NCBI RefSeq assembly: GCF_029633865.1
Contig: NC_079216.1
Location: 61,944,915-62,008,914 of the forward strand
Origin: Lampris incognitus
Lineage: Eukaryota; Chordata; Actinopteri; Lampriformes; Lampridae
Direction: 5' to 3'
Length of the DNA: 64,000 bases
The notes under the pieces were generated by a model that had not been told where the DNA came from, did no database searches, and was given only the letters and a program-made list of their open reading frames with translations. Position numbers and translations under genes: made by a program. Below, piece by piece: positions 53,201 through 64,000 of the stretch (position 1 is the stretch's first letter; each line of letters begins with the position of its first letter).

Positions 53201-56200
53201 TGCTGAGGAAACCAGAGGTTGACCAACTCTCAACCCCATGAAGAGGAGTGGAGGAGGGGCCAAAGAAGGTACGAAAAAAAAAAGTTGTGAGGAGGGATGG
53301 AGGTGCACAGGGGAAAACTGGTAGTGATACTAGTATGAGGATGGGCAGGCGCATACCTGATGAGGTCCTGTGCCCGAGTGTTGAAGGACTCTGTAGCTGT
53401 GCTTTTGGCCTTAGAATCTGGGGAGCAGATCCGAGTGCTATTACCAAGGCCATGTTCGGTGCCATGTGGCCAGAGGAGCCCCAGGACGGTGGCACTTGTC
53501 TGTAGCAGGCCAGTGATCAGGCCCTCGAAAACCTGCTTGTTCACACTGCGCCCAAAGATGGACTTGTCTTCATCTGGCACATATAGCTGAGGAATGAAAA
53601 GTACACTCTTTAGTGGAATGTAAAATAACAACAGACACCAGGTTGAAATGCTATTTTCACACAGGGTATCCCACATAAAGCCATAATTAAGCTGGTCAGG
53701 CTCTCTTCCACCCTGTTAAAAAAAATTTTTGGATCCCCCCCCCTTTTTTCTCTCTCCCCAATTGTCATTTGTACCCGTCCAATTACCCCACTCTTCTGAG
53801 CCGTCCTGGTCGCTGCTCCACCCCCTCTGCCGATCCGGGGAGGGCTGCAGACTACCACATGCCTCCTCCGATATATGTGGAGACGCCAGCCGCTTCTTTT
53901 CACCTGACAGTGAGGCGTTTTGCCAGGGGGACGTAGCACTTGGGAGGCTCACGCTATTTCCCCCAGTTCCCCCTCCCCCCTGAACAGGCGCCCCGACTGA
54001 CCAGAGGCGCTAGTGCAGCGACCAGGACACATACCCACATCCGGCTTGCCACCCGCGGACACGGCCAATTGTGTCTGTAGGAACGCCCGACCAAGCCGGA
54101 GGTAACACGGGGATTCGAACCAGCGATCCCCGTGTTGGTAGGCAATGGAATAGACCGCTACGCTATCCGGACACCCCATCCTGTTAAATTTTAACACTCA
54201 CAGGCTGCAGAAGAAATCTGACAGCGCCCAGATGCCCTGAACTCAGTATGCATGACTCATAGAAAGGATCATCCAAAGCTCAGCATGCATTTTAAATGCC
54301 ATCCAATTAACTGGTAAGCAGAAAACAAAGTATTGCCTACTTTCGATTAACCGTGCAAGCTCTTTCCATCTAATTGGTACATGATCCAGGCAGACATAAG
54401 TGAGAGGTCAGGTTTGTTGGTTTATTATTCATCAACTCCAGCCCATAAATTGGTGGTTAACAATCCATGTGACACTTGTGACTAGTGATACAGCAGCATG
54501 TTGGCATGTGAGAGCTCTCCGGAGTATTGCGGACCCACACAAAGGACAAGCTGATACCGGGACTGAAAAACCACTGGCACAAACAGGGAAAGTGTTCTGT
54601 ATTTGTTGTACTGTGGATACATGCAGCTGGGCTGAAGAGGGTGAGCAAATACTGAAGCCTAAAGTGGGAAAAAAGGTTTAGGCATAACTAAGAAATTAGA
54701 CCAGATAAAAGAGATGGACTTGCCCGCATTAGATTCCCCCCCCCCCCCCAGATAAACATCCTGTTACCATGCAAGTAGGGGTTCCGGTTTAAAATACAAT
54801 ACCGATGACAAGCATGGAAAGCCTGGTTAGCTTAAACCTCTCATTTGGTCTAATGGTTAGGGTGCATACTGACAGTGTAGGTAAATCTGGCCACATTCTC
54901 CACAAATCTAATTAAAAGGGGGATGTGCTCAGACGATAGCACTACCCCCACTCTCTTGCTTACAGGCACGCAAATGCACACACACACGCACAAGCACACA
55001 CCAACTTGCGCACAAACCCACGCACACACACACACTTGAGCAAAAGTTAAAAAAAATGCAGAGCTATGAGAAAACATGAGTTCTTTAAACAGTGCTTGGC
55101 AAAGGGGGGGATGGTTGCAAAAATACGAATTTGAAACTTACTTTATTGGCATCTAACTGGTGGATAAATGTAAGCTTGTGTGCAGTGCTGTTGTGTGTGT
55201 CAGTCATCAGAGCAGCTGCCGGGATTTGTTTGATATAAACTGAAGTCTCCCTGTGTGCCCTCAGGAAATATGACTGCTCAAGTTTGGAACTTGTGACCGG
55301 AGGAGGACGCCCCAGTAGAGTTCATGTATGTGCCACACCGCCATGTCTGTTTAAGCCATCCCGGCATATCCCCAACGGTAGATGTTGGGAGTGAACTGAT
55401 GTTTACAACCATTCTGTAAGTGGGAGTGTAGGAGTACGAGCTGCGATAGTGCCAGCCTGCCTGACTACGCTCCAATGTTTCCTCAGTAGAATCTGCTGTG
55501 TGGTCGGTCAGGAGTTTGTCAACAAAAAGAGGGCAAGAAGACACGCTAGTTAGTAACACTGTGCCAAGCACCCTCGCAACAAACCCGAGATTTCCCTTTT
55601 CTTTGCTCACAGGAGCGCCCCAACAGAGGAGAATTTATAGCAACACGAGAGGGTTAAGTTTCCCATGAAATATGTATTTTCATTCCTGTTACTTCTTTTA
55701 TCTGCAGTTAACATATATCTATTCTACATTATTTTTGAGAAGTTTGTAAAAAAGGTTTTATTTTTGTGTTTATAAGAATTATGTTTTTTCCTTTCTGACA
55801 AATTCAGTATTTATTTATTTATTTAGTGATTCTTCTTGCACTTACCGGTGTACGCTAACAAAAATGTCCAATAAATTGGGAGTGAGAGAAGACAAGCGAT
55901 CCTTACCACCAAACTGAAACTAGCCAATAGCATATTGATGTCGACATACTTCTTAAAATGCCCAGCCATTTCTGGCTGATAGTCAAATCAAACCCCCCCC
56001 CCTTAAAAAATCCCATCCGACTGTTCTAGTTCCTTCGGGTATATATCAAATTTCGAAGTTTGCGGTGCAGTACATGCTGTTTCATGGGATCTTTAATAAA
56101 ACTGGGGTTAACTAGACTGATTTATTCTACGTATGAGTAGGATATGAAAAAAAAAATAATCTGTGTACTTTTGTAACAGAGGAGACTCCAGCATACTTTT

Positions 56201-56454
56201 TTGCACTTTCTGCACGTGCAAATAAGAACGTGGCTCTGGGAACGTCTTCCAAGCCGTGCAGTATCAATATTGGTGATTTATGGGTGATCCTGCATATGAC
56301 AGCGCGTGAGCTTGGGGTGCATGGATTTACCGTTAACTGGTGGAGCATCAGGTCCATGAGGAGGGCAATCTTGTTGCTGAAGAGAACGTAGGAACAGTTG
56401 ACAGGGCAGCGAGAACACGCCAGGTAATACGTGTTTATGGCAGCACAGAGGGAC
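38719..56454 (-). CDS. scaper: S-phase cyclin A-associated protein in the ER, carboxy-terminal eight coding exons
   Basis: Exons on the - strand: 56454-56331, 53586-53357, 50448-50293, 47873-47618, 45836-45687, 40050-39859, 39123-39075 and 38825-38719 (TAG). All junctions are AG/GT and in phase; together they code the last 421 or so residues, about a third of the roughly 1400-residue human protein. Recognised blocks include [96 protein letters not shown] and the end [12 protein letters not shown]...[14 protein letters not shown] binds cyclin A/CDK2 at the ER, and human loss causes intellectual disability with retinitis pigmentosa. This segment is a helical-repeat-like region lacking the upstream C2H2 finger. 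The residues just before the last exon ([18 protein letters not shown]) are poorly conserved. No exon was found from 56455 to 64000, so the gene continues to the right. Confidence 0.95.
40057..40085. repeat. (CA)n microsatellite, scaper intron side of an acceptor
   Basis: On the scaper strand this is a TG tract followed by TTTTCCAG and the exon beginning at 40050, so the repeat sits within the acceptor's pyrimidine region. Confidence 0.9.
44780..45060. promoter_or_regulatory. Candidate enhancer: homeodomain/POU/SOX motif cluster in a scaper intron
   Basis: The stretch is repeat-free and packs TTTAATTA (44822), the POU octamer ATGCAAAT (44841), the SOX-like ACAATGG (44856), AATTAAAT (about 44892) and TTTTAATTAACG (about 44952). 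Such spacing is typical of developmental conserved non-coding elements, and isl2 is 9 kb away. Function is inferred only. Confidence 0.35.
50156..50231. repeat. (GA)n microsatellite in a scaper intron
   Basis: A pure GA tract of about 38 units on the + strand, CT on the coding strand. It begins about 62 nt after the splice donor of the exon 50448-50293. Confidence 0.95.
50542..51751 (-). mobile_element. Decayed Tc1-like DNA transposon in a scaper intron
   Basis: A 1210-bp element flanked by TA (50540-50541 and 51752-51753) has ends CAATGATGAGCCAAAATATT and, inverted, CACTGATGAGCCAAAACATT. On the - strand the transposase amino-terminus is readable from about 51612 ([20 protein letters not shown] ... 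[18 protein letters not shown]) with the helix-turn-helix; later parts occur in other frames (TLEQWKNV-like and GNDGTKM-like pieces near 51060-51180). Multiple frame changes make it inactive. It is in the same orientation as scaper. Confidence 0.88.
53721..54179 (-). repeat. tRNA-derived SINE with 9-bp target duplication
   Basis: On the - strand the head GGATAGCGTAGCGGTCTATT and B-box GGTTCGAATCC are tRNA-like. The body has CCGGCTTGGTCGGGCG, CACAATTGGCCGTGTC and GGATGTGGGTATGTGTCCTG. The 9-mer CCTGTTAAA flanks it at 53712-53720 and 54180-54188. It lies in a scaper intron just 126 bp before the exon at 53586, in the same orientation as the gene. Confidence 0.85.
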
Positions 56455-58351
56455 CTGACACAAAGAAACAGACGGATAAATCATCAATCACAGATCAAGA
56501 AACAGCCCAAGGCAAGGTTGTTACTCCCACTTACTCGTCTAATTCAAAAAGACTACTATTAGGACGTACACATATAGCCCCGAGAGCTTGACATGACTAT
56601 CTGCATTCATCGGGAAACCAAACACACTCTTGCTGTATTTGTAGTTTCTTAAGGGTGCCGTTCATCTTCACAATTCAAAAGCATATCCCTACTGACAGCG
56701 GGAGTAGGACAGCTGATTTCAGAAATAAAACACTCATCAACTACTTATGTGGAGACTCCCTTGCGAGAGCCACCTTCCCCAGGAGCTGACTGCAATCGCA
56801 GGCCCATCTAGGTTGAGATGGTGCAGTGTTTCCTCTGCAGAGATAAAGCCATTCCTCTCAGCAGCTCCTCACAGCCCCCAGGCGGAGGCCAGAGCCAGGG
56901 AGAGGAGAGCGCCGAGCCAGCCAGCATGCCTCTGTATTATGTCTGCTTTAAGACAAGCTCCAGAGAAGATTAATGCCTCAGATAAATGACCAATCGTTCT
57001 GCTGTGACTGCTACTCTCCCTCCCCCACCGTTCATCAGTTAATATTTTCTGACAACTGTATATTTTAGCCAATGGCGGAGTGGCGTGTCCTATCTGTTCG
57101 CGGGAAGAATGGAATCTGGCTCTCCGGTGCCTAAAGTAGACCATGTTTATTTCAGCTGGTAAACATTTTGATATCTACTGAAACCTTCACATCTGTTGCG
57201 CGTTTTTGGTCAAACTAACTTGGCACAGAAGAAGAAAATAGAGTAGACCGACGTAGTCCCGAGTCTGTCAATAACTTCCTTTCGCCTGTGCTTTTCGCTT
57301 GCTAGCAGGCGGATCAGTCGTCTCACTATATCTTACTGACTTTGTAGTGCCGAACTGTCAGACACGGAATGCCGCATCGATGTAAGGACTACTGCGTTGT
57401 GACGGATGGGAACGTCTCCGAATCTAAAACTGAGGCTAACTCTTGCGTTTATTGAAACAATGATGGAGCACTTTTTTGACAAACATCTATCACGATGTGA
57501 CATTCTGAAAGAATTCGATTGACCTCTAGAGGACCGCAATGGAAATAAGCCTTTGGACTTTATTGAGTTTTCATCCTCGGTGATTTTTTTAATATATGTA
57601 ATGACTCCTGTGAAGTGTTATATGTGTTTTTCAGTCATCGAATTCATTCATTCATCTAGACATTCAATGCTGAAAAGGATTTAAATAATTGTAAAATAAG
57701 AAATCAGGGAAAGGCCAACCATCAAGGTTTAGTGCAGTGACAGAGAGGCCTGTTTGGAGATGTAGGCGAGGTAACACGAGAACCAAACCAAACTACGCCG
57801 TGTGCAGCCAACCAGCACAGAGACTCAACGAAATGACAAAGGTTCCCCGCAACAAACTCTGAAATCAAACAGAAAATCCATTTATTCTTTACACTAAATT
57901 ACATCCTTCGTTTTTACTTTATATCAACGAAATCATATCAAAAACGTTTATGCAAGGTAACTGAACCAGACTTTTTGTACCTCCCATGTGCATTTCTTGA
58001 TTGGACAAAGAATTATTTTGCACCCCTCTAGTCACCATCATGGCCCCCCGAGATGCCCTAACTGAATGAAGTAGGTTACAGTCGCAAGGATGTCATGTCC
58101 CCTGTGAGGGGTAAAATGATAGGCCAGGATCAACTTTACTACAACAGTTGTTTACACAAAAACAAGACAGGCCCTAAAGTTCAGCTTAGTTCCCTCGAGC
58201 ATGCTGGGTGTGTACGTGTATGAGAGTTGAAATCTGGTCCTCTTCCCTTGATTAACAGGCTTGTCGCTTCTTAAAAAGGGAGTGGGGACTATTCCCCAAC
58301 CCCAAGGAGCAGATTTATGGCTACAAACTTGTATAAATTTGTTGAGTCTTA

Positions 58352-58802
58352 GTATTTTTTTTGGGGGGGGGGGGTTCCCCCTTTTCTCCCCAGTTGTACT
58401 TGGCCACTTACTCCACTCTTCCAAGCTGTCCCGGTCGCTGCTCCACCCCCTCTGCCGATGCGGGGAGGGCCGCAGACTACCACACGTCTCCTCCGATACA
58501 TGTGGAGTCACCAGCCGCTTCTTTTCACCTGACAGTGAGGAGTTTCACCAGGGGGACGTAGCGCGTGGGAGGATCACGCTATTCCCCCCCAAGTTCCCCC
58601 TCCCCCCTGAACAGGCACCCCAAGGAGGCGCTAGTGCAGTGACCACGACACATACCCACATCCGGCTTCCCACCTGCAAACACGGCCAATTGTGTCTGCA
58701 GGGATGCCCGACCATGCCGGAGGGAACACGGGGATGCGAACCGGCGATCCTTGTGTTGATAGGCAACAGAATAGACTGCTACGCTACCCGGATGCCCGTT
58801 GC
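58352..58802 (-). repeat. Second copy of the same tRNA-derived SINE family
   Basis: It matches the 53.7-kb copy along almost its whole length, in the same - orientation, with the tRNA-like head near 58790 and an A/C-rich end near 58352. TGAGTCTTA and TGAGGCTTA flank it and may be a target duplication with one change. It lies in the long 5'-most intron of scaper present here. Confidence 0.8.
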
Positions 58803-61800
58803 TGAGGCTTATTGGAGAAGAATACAGCTCTCCAGTGCTACCACGACTCACTGAGACAAGGGGGATTGAATATTTCAACAAGTACAACAAAAAGATGTTT
58901 ACCTAATATACTATACAGTGGCCTTTATTTAAGTAAACATATCTTAGCACAGAAGCAGAATACAACAGAATAAACATTAAATGGCGGGTTACATGAAAAT
59001 TCAGGGCTGCTCAGGTTGAATATATCTGACCTAAAATGCAGATTTGCATCTAATCAGTTCTCAGTGAGAAAGATCTGATGCTGTGTACCCCCCCCCCCCA
59101 CCGGCATCACAATTGACTCAGTCAACTGCTCATGTAATGAGCATTCAACTGCTTTGCAACTGAGCTAATCAGCCTTGTCTTCTGTAGTCTCTGAACAAAT
59201 AGGAAGCCTGTCAAAGGCATGTCTCAGTTATGCCCTTACACCAGCCCATACAATGAACCATCGCGGCAATCTGTCTTTGGTTTCCTCCCAACTAATTGAG
59301 CTTGATGAGCTCGACACCTGATAGTCTGCACTCTTTGGGAATCTTGCTGTCTCACTACCCCGCAATGACAGCTTGTGTCAAAGATTTTGAGGAACAATTT
59401 AGTAAAGTGCCACACCACCGTGTCTCATGTTGCACAAAAAATATGTGGGGGAGGCAATGGGCAACATTCCTACACCTACCACACAATGTGGGTTCTCATT
59501 ACAAAGCATGCATTGATGCAAAGTGTGCCCGAAAAAGGGTCTAGCCAGTTTGTTGTCACCCAGGTGGATTTTTAGTCTAGGCAGAATGGATTGTTTTGCC
59601 GATTTAGGTATTGAACTGGTATAATAAAAGATTTCACTGCTGACCCAATCAGTTTAATCAAATGTAAAAGAGAGGACGATGAGGACTGAAGGAAAAAGCG
59701 CGAGAGATGTGAACAATAAATGATGTAATCTCTACTCCTACGCTGGACAGATTAGCCTAAGACAGTGGGGGGAAATACCATTCTTCTCGTCAGGCTATTT
59801 AGATCCATAGAGAATTAGGGCCAAGAGGCAAAGGGATGGAGCACACCTGATCCTGTCCTAGTCCCCTCTGCTGCCCTATAGGGCTCTACCTGGGTGGCCG
59901 ACAGGCTCCAGCATGCTGGGGTGGGGGGCTGAGGGGGAGCGTCACAGACCTCTGCATTAAAACTCACAACTTTAAACCATTAGAAAATCCACAGAACGTC
60001 TCAGGGGCCGATAGACAGATGGCCGTGAAGAAGAAATTAGACTTAATATCATGATTCCTCCATTAGTCAACCCCCAATATCCCAGGAAAGGCTTTGGGCT
60101 TAGGTTCTTGGTGAGTCTCCAAAACAAGTGAGCAGCCGTGACAATAAACACCGTTCCCCTGCCAGGTCTACTGTTCGGACCAAAAGCACAAAGGGCACTT
60201 GTATTAAACAAACACCAAACTGAGCTTTATGCATCCATCAGTATAAAGCCCAGGCTATCGGTTAATAGTGAATAGCCAGCTCAGTCTTGCACAGCTCTCA
60301 GTTGACAACAGGACAACAAGCATGTAAAAGGCTCTTTATGCTTTTTGTCACTGCTTTGAGCTATCAACCCCGAGATCTGTGCTGCTCAACCCGAGTCTCA
60401 CGTTTCCCACCCTCTCTGTGCGTTTCCTATGTGTCCAGTCAAGCCTGACTGGAGCAACGCTGAGGAAATCTGACCAACTTCCAGATCAGGTTTGAGTGCC
60501 CCCCCTGCTTTCTAAAACAGGGGAAAATTTGTGTTCAGGGGAAGAAAAAGAACCCTAAGCCAAAATAAAAGGTGAGGAGCGAATCCACCTTCTTGTGCTG
60601 TCAAACAATCCTTTCATTCACTGCTATCTAAATGACATTTAATTTGATTCTGCCGTTGATCTTTCCGATACCCTGAGTACTTCCAAGACATCCATTCTGC
60701 TTGTCGTGCCACACTGGCTGGGGTATGAGGAGAGGGGAAATCTGATGAGCCGTCACGCAGCGCCACGCACGCCAGCATGCACACACACAAGCGCGCACAC
60801 ACAAACTCCAGAAAACATCCTGAAACAGGACCGCGGGTAGCAGTTCTCATTTCACAGAATACACCCAGTCATGAGAGAAAGAGGTGGTGACACGTACAAA
60901 TTGGGTTAACAGGCATGTCCAAGAAGTCCCATAGTCTGTTTGAAGCGCTCTTAAACCTCTAGAAATTCCCTGTTTTGTTTTTTTTTTCCCCCCACGTTAC
61001 CGCTAAAAGTATGTCTTCCTCTGCAGTGCTGTAGGGTTGCAGCGGTAACCAAACTACTAGCACGGAAAAAAATATAAACTCTCTAAATTCGATTTATCCT
61101 CCCAAATTTCACCGGCTGCGGTTTCCTTTGAACCCGACCTCTGTTCTTCCCAATGTTTTCCAAATGTTTGCTTTTCTTTCTTTCGCTCCTTTTTTTCTTT
61201 AAGAGTGCAGGGTCAACAAGCTGATGGGGCATGGTGATGAGTCCACTACAGACAACACACAAGTGAGTTTAGTCCTCCGCTCCTCTCTCTAGTGACCCCT
61301 ATTGGAAGAAAGAGGGAGAGGCTGACTGTGAACGACGCACCAAAAAAAAAAAAAAAAAAAATCATCAATGCATTTTGTTCCACGGGGGGGGGGGGGGGGG
61401 GCAAGTTTTGGACGTTTTCTCGATTCTGGTTTCAGGTGGATATGAAAGCGAAACTTCGCAGTAATTGTAATCATAAAGGAGAAAAAGTTGCGTTCAGAAA
61501 GCTTTGAGACAGGAAAGACAGCCACCCCTCCGAATCATAAAGCCCCACTGGGCATGAACAGCGTGTCAGATTAAATAAGAGCGATATTGTACGCTTGCAG
61601 ACAGACAGAAAAATGGACGGTAGGAATCTGGATTCATTTATAACTTACACTGTGTTGTCAAATGACTTAATGTGCACGCGGTAAGAATAAAACTGACATT
61701 TCCCTGGACCATAACTGACAACGGCGTACAGCATGGGTGTTAACTTTTGAGATTTTTCAGATCTGACGCCGTTTTCCTGGGACAAAACTGGAGAATCAAC

Positions 61801-61979
61801 AGAATTCCTTTGTCCAAACAATTCGCGTAACGCAAACAGGCTCGAGTGGGGAGAGTCTCACTCGGTGACGAACGTTACGGGTTACCGTCCAGGACGTTAC
61901 CGGACGTTTCGCAAGACATGGGCTCCTCAGCTGGGGGAAAGAGTTGCTGCATTAGCACCGGTCTAGACATTCCAGCGGC

Positions 61980-62300
61980 CACAGGGTTACACTGGGACAT
62001 TAGCGAAGCCTCGCAGTGGAATTAGCTCATTAATGTAATGGTAACAAGATGGAATCAGCCTCCCTGGGGAGAGATATGGCAGGAACATCTCCGCAGCTGC
62101 CTCCTTTTTGTAAATCACTCTGCTTATCTGGGAGGAGGAGGAGGTGATCAATACGGCAGCATTACTGTAAACAGATAATGTAGCGTGCTCTGGGGCTCGC
62201 GTCTGTCCAGCGGCCCATTACGCCACACAGCCATCCAGATGACGGATAGTGATAAGTAGACGGCCAGGCTGCATCCTTGTGTTGCGTCTTGTCACCAGCT
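61980..62300. promoter_or_regulatory. Candidate conserved element in the long scaper intron
   Basis: A repeat-free, moderately G+C-balanced block contains ATTAGCTCATTAATG, a GATA-type CTTATCTG and a CAGCTG E-box-like word close together. It looks unlike the surrounding neutral intron, but this is a judgement from motif density only. Confidence 0.25.
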
Positions 62301-64000
62301 CTCCTCCCCCGACTACACTGACCTGACCCGGCTCCAATGCGAGCGAAGAATTTCACCTCTTTTCCACATTTTGCATCTCTCGACACGATGGAATAAGGGG
62401 ACAGGTGTTTTGGCATATTTTAAGAAATTTTCTAAACCTCGATTGGGTGACAGATTTGACAATAATACACCGTTCATTAGCTTGTATTCAAACCTAGAGG
62501 ATACTGCAGGCGGTCACTGTAATAATCACTTATATTAAATACAGCAAGACCAAACGGTTAATGTCTTGGTGCAATTGACACTGTGGCACACACGGAGTTT
62601 ATGAGGTCAGGCTGGATGTCTCCAAGGGGCTGGATTCATGTTCCTGACAGGGGCAACATTTCTCAGCCTCGCTTTCAGGGATCCAGCGGCAACGACATCA
62701 TCCGATAAAATGACCTAAAAGTGAGACTCAGAAGTGAAGGGTCCGCCCTCCCTCCGGAGAATCATCTGAACCAACACAGCAGGTACTAGAGGCAGCAGTC
62801 TCTAAAAAAATCACCTTTATGCATATGCAAAACCCTGTAGAGGAACGTGTTTAAACATGGCGAAGTGTAAGTAAAGGAAGCAGCATCACTTCAAGACCAT
62901 TCCTTTATCGTTACTCACGGCCCACGCCGCTGTTCAACCGGATAAGCACATGGACGAAAGACATCTCAGATTTCCACCTCCTCTTCCCGTAGCATGTCAA
63001 GAGTATATCTCAAAAGGTGGGGAGTCACTGTGTTTTGTTTGAAATACGGCGGCGCTACACACACAGACACACACACACACACACACATACATGTGACAAG
63101 GAAAAAAATACCCATCATCTAAGTTAATAACCTTGCTCACAATTCAGAAGGCTGCTCGAAATTCCCTCGAATTACAGCGATTGAGGAGCGGAGGGTTTAA
63201 AAAAAAAATCAATATACATGTGATGCCCTGTAAAAGCCTTATAAATATAAGTAGCATTTGTCCATTAGCGGAGGTTCAGGGAACAGCAAATGCTAATGAA
63301 TGGCGGAGCAAGGCCATTCTGGTCCATTAGAGAAGTCCCACTAGTGAGTACGGTGGCCTCTTGGAGGTTATCTACTGGCAAGCAGTGCAAACGCTAGACC
63401 CACAACTCAAAATACTCTGCACTCTAAATGATGGATTGGACAGATGTGCTTTTTGTGTTTCGGGAGGGAAAAAGAATGAACTCAAATTGATTACCAAAAT
63501 GGAAATGCTCTCCATTTCCAAGAGGGCCTACGTTGTTATTCATTAATACATTTTGAGAGTATTTATTGAGAGGAGGCCGTTATAAACAGAAATAAAGTAG
63601 GTTACTTGAGATTAGCTCACTCACTTTATACAACTGCGAAAACATCACAAATAGTAAATAAAGCGGCGCTGTCAGTGAGGTCAGTGAGAGGATAGAGTCG
63701 AAGCCAAAGTCACCGGAGGACCAGAGAACAGCACGCAAGACTCGGCAGCCTACAGAGGTCCATTTTTAATCTCTTTGCCAAGTAAAATATGTCTTCTTGT
63801 TAAATTAACATATCCATATATGCAGAAATAAAGTCAAATAATTAGTTATATTTGCTGTTTGTAAAACTTGAGTTGAACTTAACGCCTGCTGTGTAGCTGT
63901 GCGCTGAAAAACCTGGGAAAAAAAATTGTGACGTTGCACTACAAACTACTGGGACCTTAAACAACTATTTACATTCACTCTGTGTCCCAAGACAATATAA

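Larger units (their letters stand above)
56455..64000 (-). other. scaper intron reaching the window edge; no exon found
   Basis: No frame with SCAPER-like sequence and splice sites was seen in these 7.5 kb. Content is the SINE at 58352, (CA)n near 63060, A/G homopolymers near 61342-61400, and otherwise unique-looking intron DNA. The next exon upstream must end in phase 2. Confidence 0.65.

Noticed and set aside
55278-55610. 110-codon - strand open frame in a scaper intron
   Set aside because: It does not match SCAPER and lacks fitting splice sites; probably chance or an unrecognised repeat.

Overview
The window is vertebrate nuclear DNA, most likely from a ray-finned (teleost) fish. It has intron-split genes with GT/AG junctions, compact introns in two genes and long introns in a third, abundant (CA)n, (CT)n and (TA)n microsatellites, Tc1-like transposons and tRNA-derived SINEs of fish type. 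Four conserved genes lie in the same order as human 15q24: TMEM266, ETFA, ISL2, SCAPER. I recognised them by reading the exons and comparing them with remembered human and zebrafish proteins; no database search was possible.

Layout. 1-2478 is TMEM266 intron, dominated by CT satellite. 2479-13510 holds eight coding exons of tmem266 on the + strand; the amino-terminal exons lie left of the window. 13510-27061 is the complete etfa gene on the - strand, 12 coding exons and 333 codons, tail-to-tail with tmem266 so closely that the two poly(A) signals are about 40 bp apart. 27062-31962 is the upstream region shared by etfa and isl2, with a duplicated DNA element and two large minisatellites. 31963-35417 is the complete isl2 gene on the + strand, six exons and 361 codons. 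36046-37970 separates isl2 from scaper and contains a MITE and TA-rich DNA. From about 37955 to the right edge is the 3' third of scaper on the - strand: eight exons coding the last 421 or so residues, with introns up to 7.5 kb that continue past the window.

The genes do not form a pathway. tmem266 encodes a voltage-sensor membrane protein, etfa the alpha subunit of mitochondrial electron-transfer flavoprotein, isl2 a LIM-homeodomain regulator of motor and sensory neurons, and scaper a cyclin A/ER-associated protein. Their linkage is ancient synteny. The large scaper introns beside isl2 carry homeodomain/POU/SOX-like motif clusters that could be isl2 enhancers, but this is inference.

Mobile DNA: a near-perfect palindromic Tc1 derivative at 4486-5682, a frame-broken Tc1 element at 24050-25266, a decayed Tc1 element at 50542-51751, several short inverted-repeat elements, and at least four SINE copies. 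I found no CRISPR array, prokaryote-type system, canonical tRNA/rRNA gene or recognisable retrovirus. No convincing new biological system is visible; the best leads are the palindromic Tc1 element, the abutting 3' ends of tmem266 and etfa, TG repeats against splice acceptors, a transposon end next to an etfa splice donor, and the candidate enhancers.
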